Positions 1 through 6,946 of a DNA stretch of 8,904 bases are shown here, piece by piece (positions within the stretch are counted from its first letter, which is position 1; each line of letters starts with the position of its first letter). The stretch lies in assembly GCA_016200765.1 (NCBI GenBank), contig JACQEC010000172.1, positions 1-8,904 of the forward strand, read 5' to 3'. The position numbers and the translations under genes are program-made. The notes under the pieces were generated by a model. The model was given only the letters and a program-made list of their open reading frames with translations, was not told where the DNA came from and did not search any database. This DNA is from Chloroflexota bacterium. Lineage in GTDB: Bacteria > Chloroflexota > Anaerolineae > JACRMK01.

Positions 1-765
1 GATGAACTGTCGAACGGGCGCTTCAATCTGGGGCTGGGCGCGGGCGCGACGGATTTTCTGGGCTGGATTGGCATCCCGCAGGAGCGACCACTCGCCGCGA
101 TGCGCGAGTCCATCACGGTACTGCGCCGCCTGCTGGCGGGCGAGCGCGTCGCCTACGATGGCGCGTTTGTGAAAGGCTGGACGGACGAGGCATACCTGCG
201 TTTGCCCGTGCGGCCGCGGCGCATCCCCATTTATCTTGGCGCGATGAGCGCGCGGATGCTCGGCCTGATGGGCGAGATGGCCGATGGCGGCTTGCCGTTG
301 CTGTTCCCACCGGAGCATCTCGCCAACGTCATGCCGCTGGTGCGGCGGGGCGCGGAGCGTGCCGGACGCGATTGGCAGACGCTCGATCTGGCGGGCTGTG
401 TCTGGTGCTCCATCTCCGACGACCGTGAGGCCGCGACGGACGCGCTCAAGGAGAAGATCGCTTACTACGGCCACGCTCTCAGCCCGCTGATTATGCGCCA
501 GCTCGGCTTGAGCGCGCGCGACTTTGAGGCCATCCGGCAGGCGGTGGTTGTCGAAGGCGACCTGCTCAAAGGCAAGGCTCTGGTCAGCGAGGCGATGCTG
601 AAGATCGGCATCGTCGGGACCGCCGCGGATGTCATCCGGCGGCTGGAAGGGCTGGTGCAACTGGGCGCGCGCCATCTCAGCTTCGGGCCGCCGCTCGGCC
701 CCGACCCGCTCGCGGCGATTGAGGTGCTGGGGCAGAAGGTCATCCCGTATTTTGCCACGCGATGA
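1..765 (+). CDS. Mer-like LLM-class (F420/flavin-type) oxidoreductase, 5' end missing
   Basis: The reading frame is open from the first base, so the gene starts upstream; 254 residues are visible. Luciferase-like monooxygenase (LLM) family TIM-barrel oxidoreductases, and specifically the methylenetetrahydromethanopterin reductase (Mer) branch, are about 320-340 residues, so roughly the first 70-80 are missing. Visible hallmarks are GRFNLGLGAG (fragment residues 6-15), RPLAAMRES, the IPIYLGAMSARML segment, GEMADG, and a C-terminal block IVGTAADVIRRLEGL followed by FGPPLGPDP, which matches the Mer C-terminus closely. Mer-type enzymes transfer hydride between reduced F420 and a C1-pterin, but many bacterial paralogs act on other, unknown substrates; cofactor and substrate here are inferred. 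The stop overlaps the next start (ATGA), so it is translationally coupled to the MFS gene. An internal ATG at 100 is not the true start because the conserved GRFNLGLGAG motif lies upstream of it. Confidence 0.88.
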   Translation, partial: DELSNGRFNLGLGAGATDFLGWIGIPQERPLAAMRESITVLRRLLAGERVAYDGAFVKGWTDEAYLRLPVRPRRIPIYLGAMSARMLGLMGEMADGGLPLLFPPEHLANVMPLVRRGAERAGRDWQTLDLAGCVWCSISDDREAATDALKEKIAYYGHALSPLIMRQLGLSARDFEAIRQAVVVEGDLLKGKALVSEAMLKIGIVGTAADVIRRLEGLVQLGARHLSFGPPLGPDPLAAIEVLGQKVIPYFATR

Positions 766-2027
766 AAAGCCTTGCCCGGCTAACCGCTCCTTACCTGCGG
801 GTAATTCGCCACCCACGTTACTTTCGCCTATGGCTGGCGCAGATGATCTCCAATGCCGGCGACACGCTCAACTACATTGCGCTCGTCCTGCTCATCTTTC
901 GCCTGACCGGCTCAGGATTGGCGCTCGCCACATCCGTCGTCTTTCAAATCCTCCCCATCATCATTATCGCGCCCGTCGCGGGTGTGGTGATTGATCGCGT
1001 CAACCGCAAGGGGATTCTGATCGGCGCAGACCTGACGCGCGGATTGCTCGCGCTGGCGCTGTCCTTCGCTAACGAGATCGGGCAGGTTTATGCACTGGTG
1101 CTGGGGTTGGCGTTGGCGACGACCTTCTTTCGCCCAACGCTCAGTACCGTTATCCCGACCCTGCTCGATGAGGATGATCTGCTAGCCGCCAATTCTATCT
1201 CATGGTCAACCGAGCAACTCGTGCAGATTCTGGCCGCGGCGACTGCCGGAGCCGTTGTCGCATTGAGCGGGGTGGCGCTGGCCTTTCAACTGAACGCGCT
1301 CAGTTTTTTCATTTCCGCAGGGCTGATTGCCACTATCGCGGTTCCGCGCCTGACCGACGCGCAGAGCGGCTCATCAGGCGCAGGCCGGTTCTGGGCCGAC
1401 TTGCGCGGCGGTCTTTCCTATGCGAGGCAAAGCCGCTTCCTGCAACGGCTGCTTGTCGTGCAGATGCTCGCCTCGCTGGCCGTAGGCGGCACCTCGGCTC
1501 TGCTCATCGTGCTGTCCTCGACTCATCTGCGCCTGGAACCAGCCGGGTTCTCGTGGCTGTTGATCGCCATTGGGCTTGGCGCGCTCATCGGCCCCTTCGC
1601 CTTCGCCGCGCTAACCCGTGACTACCGCAATCCACGTTATCTGTTTGCGCCGTACCTTATCCGCGGGGCGGGGGATATCCTGATTGCGCTCTTGACCCCG
1701 CTGCCCATCGCTCTGCTGTTGTTGTTCATCTACGGCCTGTGCACCTCGACCGGCTCGGTCGTCTACCAATCGTTGATGCAGAGCCGGGTGCCGCGCAGTG
1801 TGCAGGGGCGCGCCTTCACGCTGATGGACATGGCCTGGAGCGCGATGGAAATCCTGTCGCTCGCGCTGGCCGGATGGCTGAACGACGTTACGAATATCAA
1901 GACCGTGTATTATGCGGGTGGCGCGTTGCTGTTGCTGGCGGGACTGGTAGGGCTGATAGGGATACCGCGTCAGTTGCTCTCTGAACCGGAGACGCGCGGG
2001 GCGAGCGGCATGGCCGGAGGCGGATGA
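762..2027 (+). CDS. MFS transporter, MFS_3/EntS-like exporter type
   Basis: This 421-residue protein has alternating hydrophobic stretches consistent with 12 membrane helices. The N-terminus (HPRYFRLWLAQMISNAGD, about residues 17-34) is typical of the MFS_3 (enterobactin/macrolide exporter-like) group. The loop 2-3 signature is present as GVVIDRVNRKG (residues 74-84, with D78, R79 and R82), and the second-half counterpart PRSVQGRAF sits near residues 344-352. The family exports small molecules in exchange for protons; the substrate cannot be read from the sequence. The length is normal for the family. The start at 762 overlaps the preceding stop by 4 bases and no strong Shine-Dalgarno sequence is seen, which suggests translation by coupling. 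The stop in turn overlaps the start of the glycosidase gene. With a cytoplasmic glycosidase downstream, a role in glycoside or oligosaccharide handling is possible, although this subfamily usually effluxes. Confidence 0.9.
   Translation: MKSLARLTAPYLRVIRHPRYFRLWLAQMISNAGDTLNYIALVLLIFRLTGSGLALATSVVFQILPIIIIAPVAGVVIDRVNRKGILIGADLTRGLLALALSFANEIGQVYALVLGLALATTFFRPTLSTVIPTLLDEDDLLAANSISWSTEQLVQILAAATAGAVVALSGVALAFQLNALSFFISAGLIATIAVPRLTDAQSGSSGAGRFWADLRGGLSYARQSRFLQRLLVVQMLASLAVGGTSALLIVLSSTHLRLEPAGFSWLLIAIGLGALIGPFAFAALTRDYRNPRYLFAPYLIRGAGDILIALLTPLPIALLLLFIYGLCTSTGSVVYQSLMQSRVPRSVQGRAFTLMDMAWSAMEILSLALAGWLNDVTNIKTVYYAGGALLLLAGLVGLIGIPRQLLSEPETRGASGMAGGG
2016..2020 (+). promoter_or_regulatory. 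Shine-Dalgarno (GGAGG) for the GH2 gene
   Basis: GGAGG lies at the very end of the MFS gene. It is 3 bases before the first ATG (2024) and 6 bases before a second, immediately following ATG (2027). The spacing favours initiation at 2027, so the protein may carry one methionine rather than two. Confidence 0.55.
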
Positions 2028-4198
2028 TGCAGTTGGATGGGCAATGGGAACTGCTGCCGACGCGCACCTTCCGCGGCGGCTACTACTCGGAAAGCGAGTG
2101 GCTCAGCATGGACGTGCCGAGCCACTGGCAGCAGCACCCGCAGTTGGAATACTACAGCGGCAAGATGGTCTACCGCCGGCGCTTCATGCTGAAAAAAGAA
2201 ACAGGCAGGCGCTACCGCCTGCGCCTGAACGGGGTCTTTTACTTCACCATCGCCTATCTCAACGGCTTCCGGCTGGGCGAGAACGAGGGCTACTGCTTCG
2301 CGCGCGAGTTCGACATTACAACCGCGCTGAAGAATCAGGCTGTGCCTAACGAGCTCATCCTTGAGGTGGATTGTCCCGACGAGCAATCCAAGAACCGCAA
2401 GACGATGATCACCGGCGTCTTTTCGCACTGGGACTGCCTTGACCCGAAGACCAACCCCGGTGGTATCTGGCAGTCGGTTGAAATTCTGGAAAGCGGCGCG
2501 CAGTACGTGAGCGAACTGCGGCTGACGCCGGTGGATGAGCAGGCGGTGAACCGGTTGGCCGGAAAGAACCCGCCGACCGGCATTGCGCTACGCGCCGCCC
2601 TTGAGGTGGACTCGGATCGCGCGGCGGATGTGGTCTGTCGCCTGACGCTCACGCCCTACAACTTTGAGGGCGAGCCACAAGTCTTCACGTGGCCGCAGAA
2701 GGTTTCAGCGGGGGACAACGCCATCGCCCACGTTGTCGAACTGGGCGACCCGCGCTTGTGGTGGGTCCACGACCTTGGCTACCCATCGCTGTACACGGTT
2801 CGTGTTGAACTGTTCAGCGACGAAACCCTGCGCGAGCGGCTCGACAACTGGGAGACGCGCTGGGGACTATGCCGCTTTGAGATACGCGATTGGATTCCCC
2901 ACCTCAACGGGGTGCGCTTCTTTATGAAGGGCAACAACTACCCGCCCGGCGATACGCGTATCGCGGTCATGACCCATGCGGATTACGAGCGCGACTTGCG
3001 GCTCGCCAAGGACGCGCATATGAACTTCCTGCGCGTGCACGCCCACGTCGAGAAGCCGGCGTTCTACGCCGCCGCCGACGAGATGGGGATACTGCTCTGG
3101 CAGGATTTCCCCTTGCAGTGGGGCTACGCGCGCGCGGTGCTGGCGCAGGCCGAGCGGCAGGCGCCGTTAATGGTGCGCGCGCTTGCCAACCACCCGTCCA
3201 TCGCGCTCTGGTGTATGCACAACGAGCCGATTTATATCATTGACACAGAAGAAAGGGGATTGCGGCCACTGCTGACGGCGGGGCTGGCGGCGTATGTGTG
3301 GAGCTGGGATCGCAACGTGATGGACACGCGGTTGAAAGCGGTCGCCGAGTCATGCGACCCGACGCGCCCGGTCATTCGCGCTTCCGGCAAGTGGGCACTG
3401 CCGTGGCTAGAGGACACCGATTCGCACTTCTACTTCGGCTGGTACAAAGCCTTCGACGGCCCGAAGCGCCGCTTTGAGTTGATCAAGCGGCTGTTCCCGC
3501 GCAGTCTGCACTTCGTCACCGAGTTTGGCGCGCAGTCGTTCCCCAACCTTGAGTCGGCGGTCAAGTTTATGGACGCCGACATTCAGCGCGTTGACTGGGC
3601 GCATCTGGCCGAGCGCCACCACTTCCAGCCCAAGGTGATGGCCGACTGGTACAACTGGCGCGGCGCCCGGAGCCTCGCGGCGCTGATTGACCTGACGCAG
3701 GATTACCAGATTGAGATCAACCAATACTACATAGACTGGCTGCGCTTCCACAAATATCGTCCATGCGGCGGCTTCGCGCCGTTCATGTTCCACGACTCGA
3801 ACCCGGCGGTGCAGTGGTCAATCCTCGACTACTGGCGCGTGCCGAAGCGCTCGTACTTCCATATGCAGGTTGCGCTGAACCCGGAATACGTTTTTACGCT
3901 GATCCCTAAAAACCGCTACCGGGTTGGCGAGAGCGTTGATCTGCCGGTGTACGCCGTCAACGATGCACGTATGACCTACGATGGGATTCAAGTTCGGGCG
4001 ACGCTGTTCGACCCGGCGGGACAAACGGAGTGGCAGAGCGAGGTGATGACGGCGGCGCTTGAGGGCGACTGCATGGCGAAGCATGTGGGGCGCGCGGTCT
4101 TCGCGCCCAAGCAAGCGGGGCGATACCAGCTGGCGTTGGAGATACGCTATGGTGACCGACAACTGCGAAATGAATACCGGCTCACGGTGGGAGACTGA
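2024..4198 (+). CDS. Glycoside hydrolase family 2 protein (beta-mannosidase/exo-glycosidase-like), cytoplasmic
   Basis: This 724-residue protein has the GH2 domain order: an N-terminal jelly-roll sugar-binding domain (about 1-155, opening LDGQWEL, closing GGIWQSVEI), an Ig-like sandwich (about 160-270), a TIM barrel (about 285-640) and a C-terminal beta domain (about 640-724). The barrel contains NGVRFFMKGNNYPPGD, an FLRVHAHVEKPAFYAAADE region and LLWQDFPLQW, as in the beta-mannosidase/exo-beta-glucosaminidase side of GH2. The likely acid/base is E401 in LWCMHNEP and the likely nucleophile is E500 in FVTEFGAQSFP; their 99-residue spacing suits the family. Both catalytic residues are present, so it should be active. 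It is shorter than typical beta-mannosidases (over 800 residues) and has NEP rather than NEN after the acid/base, so the substrate is uncertain. There is no signal peptide. Start: ATG at 2024 or 2027 (see the ribosome binding site). It is the third gene of the ATGA-coupled operon. A GH2 hydrolase call is secure; the exact sugar is not. Confidence 0.93.
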   Translation: MMQLDGQWELLPTRTFRGGYYSESEWLSMDVPSHWQQHPQLEYYSGKMVYRRRFMLKKETGRRYRLRLNGVFYFTIAYLNGFRLGENEGYCFAREFDITTALKNQAVPNELILEVDCPDEQSKNRKTMITGVFSHWDCLDPKTNPGGIWQSVEILESGAQYVSELRLTPVDEQAVNRLAGKNPPTGIALRAALEVDSDRAADVVCRLTLTPYNFEGEPQVFTWPQKVSAGDNAIAHVVELGDPRLWWVHDLGYPSLYTVRVELFSDETLRERLDNWETRWGLCRFEIRDWIPHLNGVRFFMKGNNYPPGDTRIAVMTHADYERDLRLAKDAHMNFLRVHAHVEKPAFYAAADEMGILLWQDFPLQWGYARAVLAQAERQAPLMVRALANHPSIALWCMHNEPIYIIDTEERGLRPLLTAGLAAYVWSWDRNVMDTRLKAVAESCDPTRPVIRASGKWALPWLEDTDSHFYFGWYKAFDGPKRRFELIKRLFPRSLHFVTEFGAQSFPNLESAVKFMDADIQRVDWAHLAERHHFQPKVMADWYNWRGARSLAALIDLTQDYQIEINQYYIDWLRFHKYRPCGGFAPFMFHDSNPAVQWSILDYWRVPKRSYFHMQVALNPEYVFTLIPKNRYRVGESVDLPVYAVNDARMTYDGIQVRATLFDPAGQTEWQSEVMTAALEGDCMAKHVGRAVFAPKQAGRYQLALEIRYGDRQLRNEYRLTVGD

Positions 4199-4204
4199 CC
4201 GGTA

Positions 4205-5314
4205 TCAGTTCCCCCGGCCCTCATCTAGCCGCCGCTCGATCTGCTCTTTCCACTGCGGGACGTGGTCGGCGAAGGCGCGCACGAGGCCAAAGCATCCGGC
4301 GATCATCATGTCGCCGTGCGGCACGGCGAAGTAGGGCTTGAGCGCGGAGCCGCGCAGAAGGCCGCGCCGCGGGCCGATGACCACCAGATCGGACGGCACG
4401 GGCAGATGCCGGTCGAACACCAGCGCGCCGTGACCCATGTCGTCGAATACCTCGTCGTTGGTGATCTCCCCGCGCGCCAGTTTCAGCAGATAGGTTTCCA
4501 GTTCGGCGCGGGTCAACTCGCCGGTGTGGTGCTCAAAGACGCCCGCGATTTGGCCCTCGTTCATGTGAAAGGCCAACGTGTGGAAGTTGCCGATGTTGGC
4601 GATCAGCGCGTGGGGCAGGGCGCCGGCTCTGGGGTCTTCCAGCGCGCCGAGCACCGCCGCCGGCGCGGTGTCCATCATCAGCACGGGGCGGTCGCTCTCA
4701 AGCGAACGGGCGGCGGCCATCATGCGCGTCATGCGCGGCGGGATGCGCTCGCGCAGAAAGGCAAACGCCGAGAGGCGACCCTGCGCTTGAATGGCCTCCG
4801 CCAGGAAGTCAAAGCGGAAACGCCGATCCGAATAGCCCGGCGGCGAGTTGCCGTGGTCGAAGACAGCCACGGCATAGGCATCCACTTCCAAATCCAGCTC
4901 AAAGGCGCCAAACGCGCGCGCGATCATCGCCAGATCAACATCGCGCATGTCAATGCGCTTGGCGCGCTCCGGTTCGACCGAGCGCGCGGCCTCGTCGTCG
5001 CCGATGATCTTCACGCCAAAGCGCTCGACCTCGCTCAGGTCGTCGTTGAAGGACAGCGCCGCCGACGGCGTGGCGTACACCTTCAGGCCGGCGCGCAGGT
5101 GCGCTTCCGCCGCCCACTGCGACGGCCCGCCGCCCATAATCGTGCCGGTCAACAAGACGGCCTGACGGCGCGCGGTGGCCCGCCTGATCGCTTCCGCCAC
5201 CAGCACAGTCGGCGAAGGCATCACCATCTTCAGGCAGTTCTCGATCTCGCGCGCGCTGTCGAACAGCAGAATGTCCTGCGTGCCCGTGCCGACGTCAACC
5301 GCCAGTATCCTCAT
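4205..5314 (-). CDS. DUF1786 family protein (ASKHA/actin-like ATPase fold, function unknown)
   Basis: This 369-residue protein matches the DUF1786/COG4012 family, known from methanogens and some bacteria and often loosely annotated as pyruvate formate-lyase activating-related; that name has no support here, because there is no radical-SAM CxxxCxxC motif. The N-terminus ILAVDVGTGTQD (residues 3-14) is a phosphate-1-like loop of the sugar kinase/Hsp70/actin superfamily. NIGNFHT (240-246) resembles the second phosphate loop, with further Gly-rich segments LTGTIMGGGPSQW (55-67), IGPRRGLLRGS (313-323) and the C-terminal HGDMMIAGCFGLVRA (333-347). Nucleotide binding is inferred from the fold; the biochemical role is unknown. 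The ATG start at 5314 overlaps the deformylase stop by 4 bases and is preceded by GAAGG (5322-5326) at 7 bases, so the start is well supported. It ends 6 bases from the convergent GH2 gene. Confidence 0.85.
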   Translation of the reverse strand: MRILAVDVGTGTQDILLFDSAREIENCLKMVMPSPTVLVAEAIRRATARRQAVLLTGTIMGGGPSQWAAEAHLRAGLKVYATPSAALSFNDDLSEVERFGVKIIGDDEAARSVEPERAKRIDMRDVDLAMIARAFGAFELDLEVDAYAVAVFDHGNSPPGYSDRRFRFDFLAEAIQAQGRLSAFAFLRERIPPRMTRMMAAARSLESDRPVLMMDTAPAAVLGALEDPRAGALPHALIANIGNFHTLAFHMNEGQIAGVFEHHTGELTRAELETYLLKLARGEITNDEVFDDMGHGALVFDRHLPVPSDLVVIGPRRGLLRGSALKPYFAVPHGDMMIAGCFGLVRAFADHVPQWKEQIERRLDEGRGN

Positions 5315-5844
5315 GCCACGACCTTCGTCTCTTCGGGTATCGCATCATCTTCCGGCAACTGGTGCAGTTTGTCCGGGCCGGCCAAACGGTCGAGATAGAG
5401 GATGCCGTCCAGATGGTCAATCTCGTGTTGGAGGACGCGGGCGAGGAAGCCGCGCGCCTTGATCTTGATGGGTTTGCCGCTTCGGTCGAGCGCCTTGACA
5501 TCCACCGCAACTGCGCGCACCACGTCGCCAACGTAGCCGGGGATGGACAAACAGCCTTCCGATCCCTCTTCCGTCTCTTGGCTAGTCTTCGCTATTTCCG
5601 GATTGACCAACTGGTAAAACTCATGTTGCGTGTCGGGCTTATCCGGATCGGGCTGTACTTCGACCACTATCACGCGCTGTAAGACGCCAATCTGTGGTCC
5701 GGCTAACCAGACGCCCGGCGCGGCGCGCATCGTCTCGGCCATGTCGTCGAGCAGGCGCTGGATGGCCGGTGTCACCTTCGCCACTTTCTTGGCTTTCCGG
5801 CGCAAGACCGGATCGGGCACCAAGACAATTTCACGCAAGGCCAT
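5311..5844 (-). CDS. def: Peptide deformylase
   Basis: Peptide deformylase removes the formyl group from the N-terminal methionine of nascent proteins in the cytoplasm, using a metal (Fe2+ or similar). The protein is 177 residues, a normal length. The three family motifs are seen: motif 1 as GVWLAGPQ (residues 44-51), motif 2 as EGCLS (96-100, metal ligand C98) and motif 3 as HEIDH (140-144, ligands H140 and H144, catalytic E141). All catalytic and metal residues are present. Motif 1 is unusual: the family consensus is G-x-G-x-A-A-x-Q, and here the second Gly is Trp46 (codon TGG) and the second Ala is Gly49. The start at 5844 directly follows the TAG stop of the E2 reading frame and has a strong Shine-Dalgarno AAGGGAG (5851-5857) with 6-base spacing. 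It is co-transcribed with E2 upstream and DUF1786 downstream. Confidence 0.95.
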   Translation of the reverse strand: MALREIVLVPDPVLRRKAKKVAKVTPAIQRLLDDMAETMRAAPGVWLAGPQIGVLQRVIVVEVQPDPDKPDTQHEFYQLVNPEIAKTSQETEEGSEGCLSIPGYVGDVVRAVAVDVKALDRSGKPIKIKARGFLARVLQHEIDHLDGILYLDRLAGPDKLHQLPEDDAIPEETKVVA

Positions 5845-6832
5845 CTAATACTCCCTTTCGGTTTCCAGCCACCGCTTGAACTCGCTCAAAAACTGCCCGG
5901 CGACGATACCATCTATCAGGCGATGGTCGTAGTTCAGGCTCGCCATCAGCACGGGGCGGATGTCCAGCGCATCGGCGATTGCCACCGCGCGCGGGTGGAT
6001 CGTCCCGATGGTCAGAGTGGCGGCCTGCCACGCGCCGCGCAATCCCAACGAGGTTGTAGGTTTCGGCGTTCTGAAGCATGGGCGTGACCGAGCCACCGTC
6101 TGCGGCGATGGTCACGCCGATGTTGATGGACTTTTTGAGAACCGCGCCGGCTGGCGAAAACATCCCATTGACGACGGGCACCGCCCGCAGTGCGGCGACA
6201 GCGGCCAGAATCAGGTAGGGCGTGGTGGTCAGTTCAAAGCCTTCGCGGTTTCGCCACGCTGCTTGCCGTGCGTCGCGCTGGGCCAGTATACGGCCCATAT
6301 CCACCTCGACAAACGACGAGACATGCGGCATGCTCTCTTTGCTCCGCGCCAAAAGGTCGGCCATTGCGGCATGCGCGGGCGTCAAAGCCACCAGCACATC
6401 TGCGGATACGGCAGGCGGTGGCACGGGCGGCGGTGTGTGCGCCTGAATGAACGCCAGCAGGTCATTTTTGGTTACGCGCTCTCCCACACCGGTGCCCTTG
6501 ATGGATACGGTGTCAATCCCGTGGGCGGCGGCCATGCGAGCGGCAAGCGGGGACACTCGCTGATTGGCGCGCGGCGCCGCTACCTCCGGCTCACTGGCCG
6601 ATCCATCGAGCACCGCGATGACATCGCCCGGTCGAGCGCACCCGCCAGCGGGAACGCGAATCTCTTGCAAGGTGCCGGCGCGCGGCGATGGGATGTCCCA
6701 ATCGTACTGCTCCGAATAGACCTCGACCAGATTCTCGGACGCGATGACCTGATCGCCGGGTTGTTTCAGCCAGCGACCAATGGTGACCTCGGAAGTGTTG
6801 GGCAAGGGTGGGAGATGGAAATTAGAACTCAT
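5845..6832 (-). pseudogene. 2-oxoacid dehydrogenase E2 (dihydrolipoamide acyltransferase), frame-disrupted with internal deletion
   Basis: The intact family (about 400-450 residues) passes acyl groups from a lipoyl arm to CoA in pyruvate or branched-chain oxoacid dehydrogenase complexes. The N-terminal frame gives a lipoyl domain (about 1-77), an E1/E3-binding domain (about 92-130, RVSPLAARMAAAHGID...KNDLLAFI) and the first half of the catalytic domain (about 150-268, with FVEVDMGRI, VVNGMF and INIGVTIA). After residue V268, near 6025-6031, this frame turns into Arg/Asp/Pro-rich nonsense. The shifted frame carries the real C-terminus, TLTIGTIH... to MASLNYDHRLIDG (catalytic His codon 5923-5925) and ends TAG at 5845, abutting the deformylase ATG. 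The span is 988 bases (3n+1). By comparison with the family, about 40-45 residues, including the GGTFTI-type motif, are missing between the halves. This fits one out-of-frame deletion. The lipoyl-lysine position is Gln42 (YSEQYD). No E1 or E3 gene is adjacent. Start: ATG 6832 with GGGAG at 6842-6846. An assembly error cannot be excluded. Confidence 0.8.
5851..5857 (-). promoter_or_regulatory. Shine-Dalgarno (AAGGGAG) for peptide deformylase
   Basis: AAGGGAG on the minus strand lies 6 bases before the deformylase ATG (5844), inside the last codons of the E2 gene. The strong site means deformylase can be translated independently of the disrupted E2 frame upstream. Confidence 0.7.
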
Positions 6833-6841
6833 TCAAGACCA

Positions 6842-6846
6842 CTCCC
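6842..6846 (-). promoter_or_regulatory. Shine-Dalgarno (GGGAG) for the E2 gene
   Basis: GGGAG on the minus strand, 9 bases before the ATG at 6832, supports that start; the protein begins directly with the lipoyl domain, as is usual for E2. Confidence 0.5.
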
Positions 6847-6893
6847 ACCGGATTTGGCAATCCACGCCGAGCAGGGCGAATTTACACACATTC

Positions 6894-6899
6894 AGTATA
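6894..6899 (-). promoter_or_regulatory. Possible -10 element (TATACT) upstream of the E2-def-DUF1786 operon
   Basis: TATACT (5 of 6 to the TATAAT consensus, minus strand) lies in the A+T-rich 114-base gap between the interrupted membrane-protein gene and E2. No good -35 hexamer sits at 16-18 bases upstream, so this is a weak candidate only. Confidence 0.2.
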
Positions 6900-6946
6900 T
6901 TGACTCTTATTCCCCTGTATTTCTTCTGACAATGACCGAAGACGAT

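Noticed and set aside
4262..5398. Long plus-strand open frame (378 codons) opposite the DUF1786 and deformylase genes
   Set aside because: It is an antisense shadow: the His/Arg/Gln-rich translation shows no domain, while the opposite strand encodes clear protein families with overlapping starts and stops and ribosome sites.
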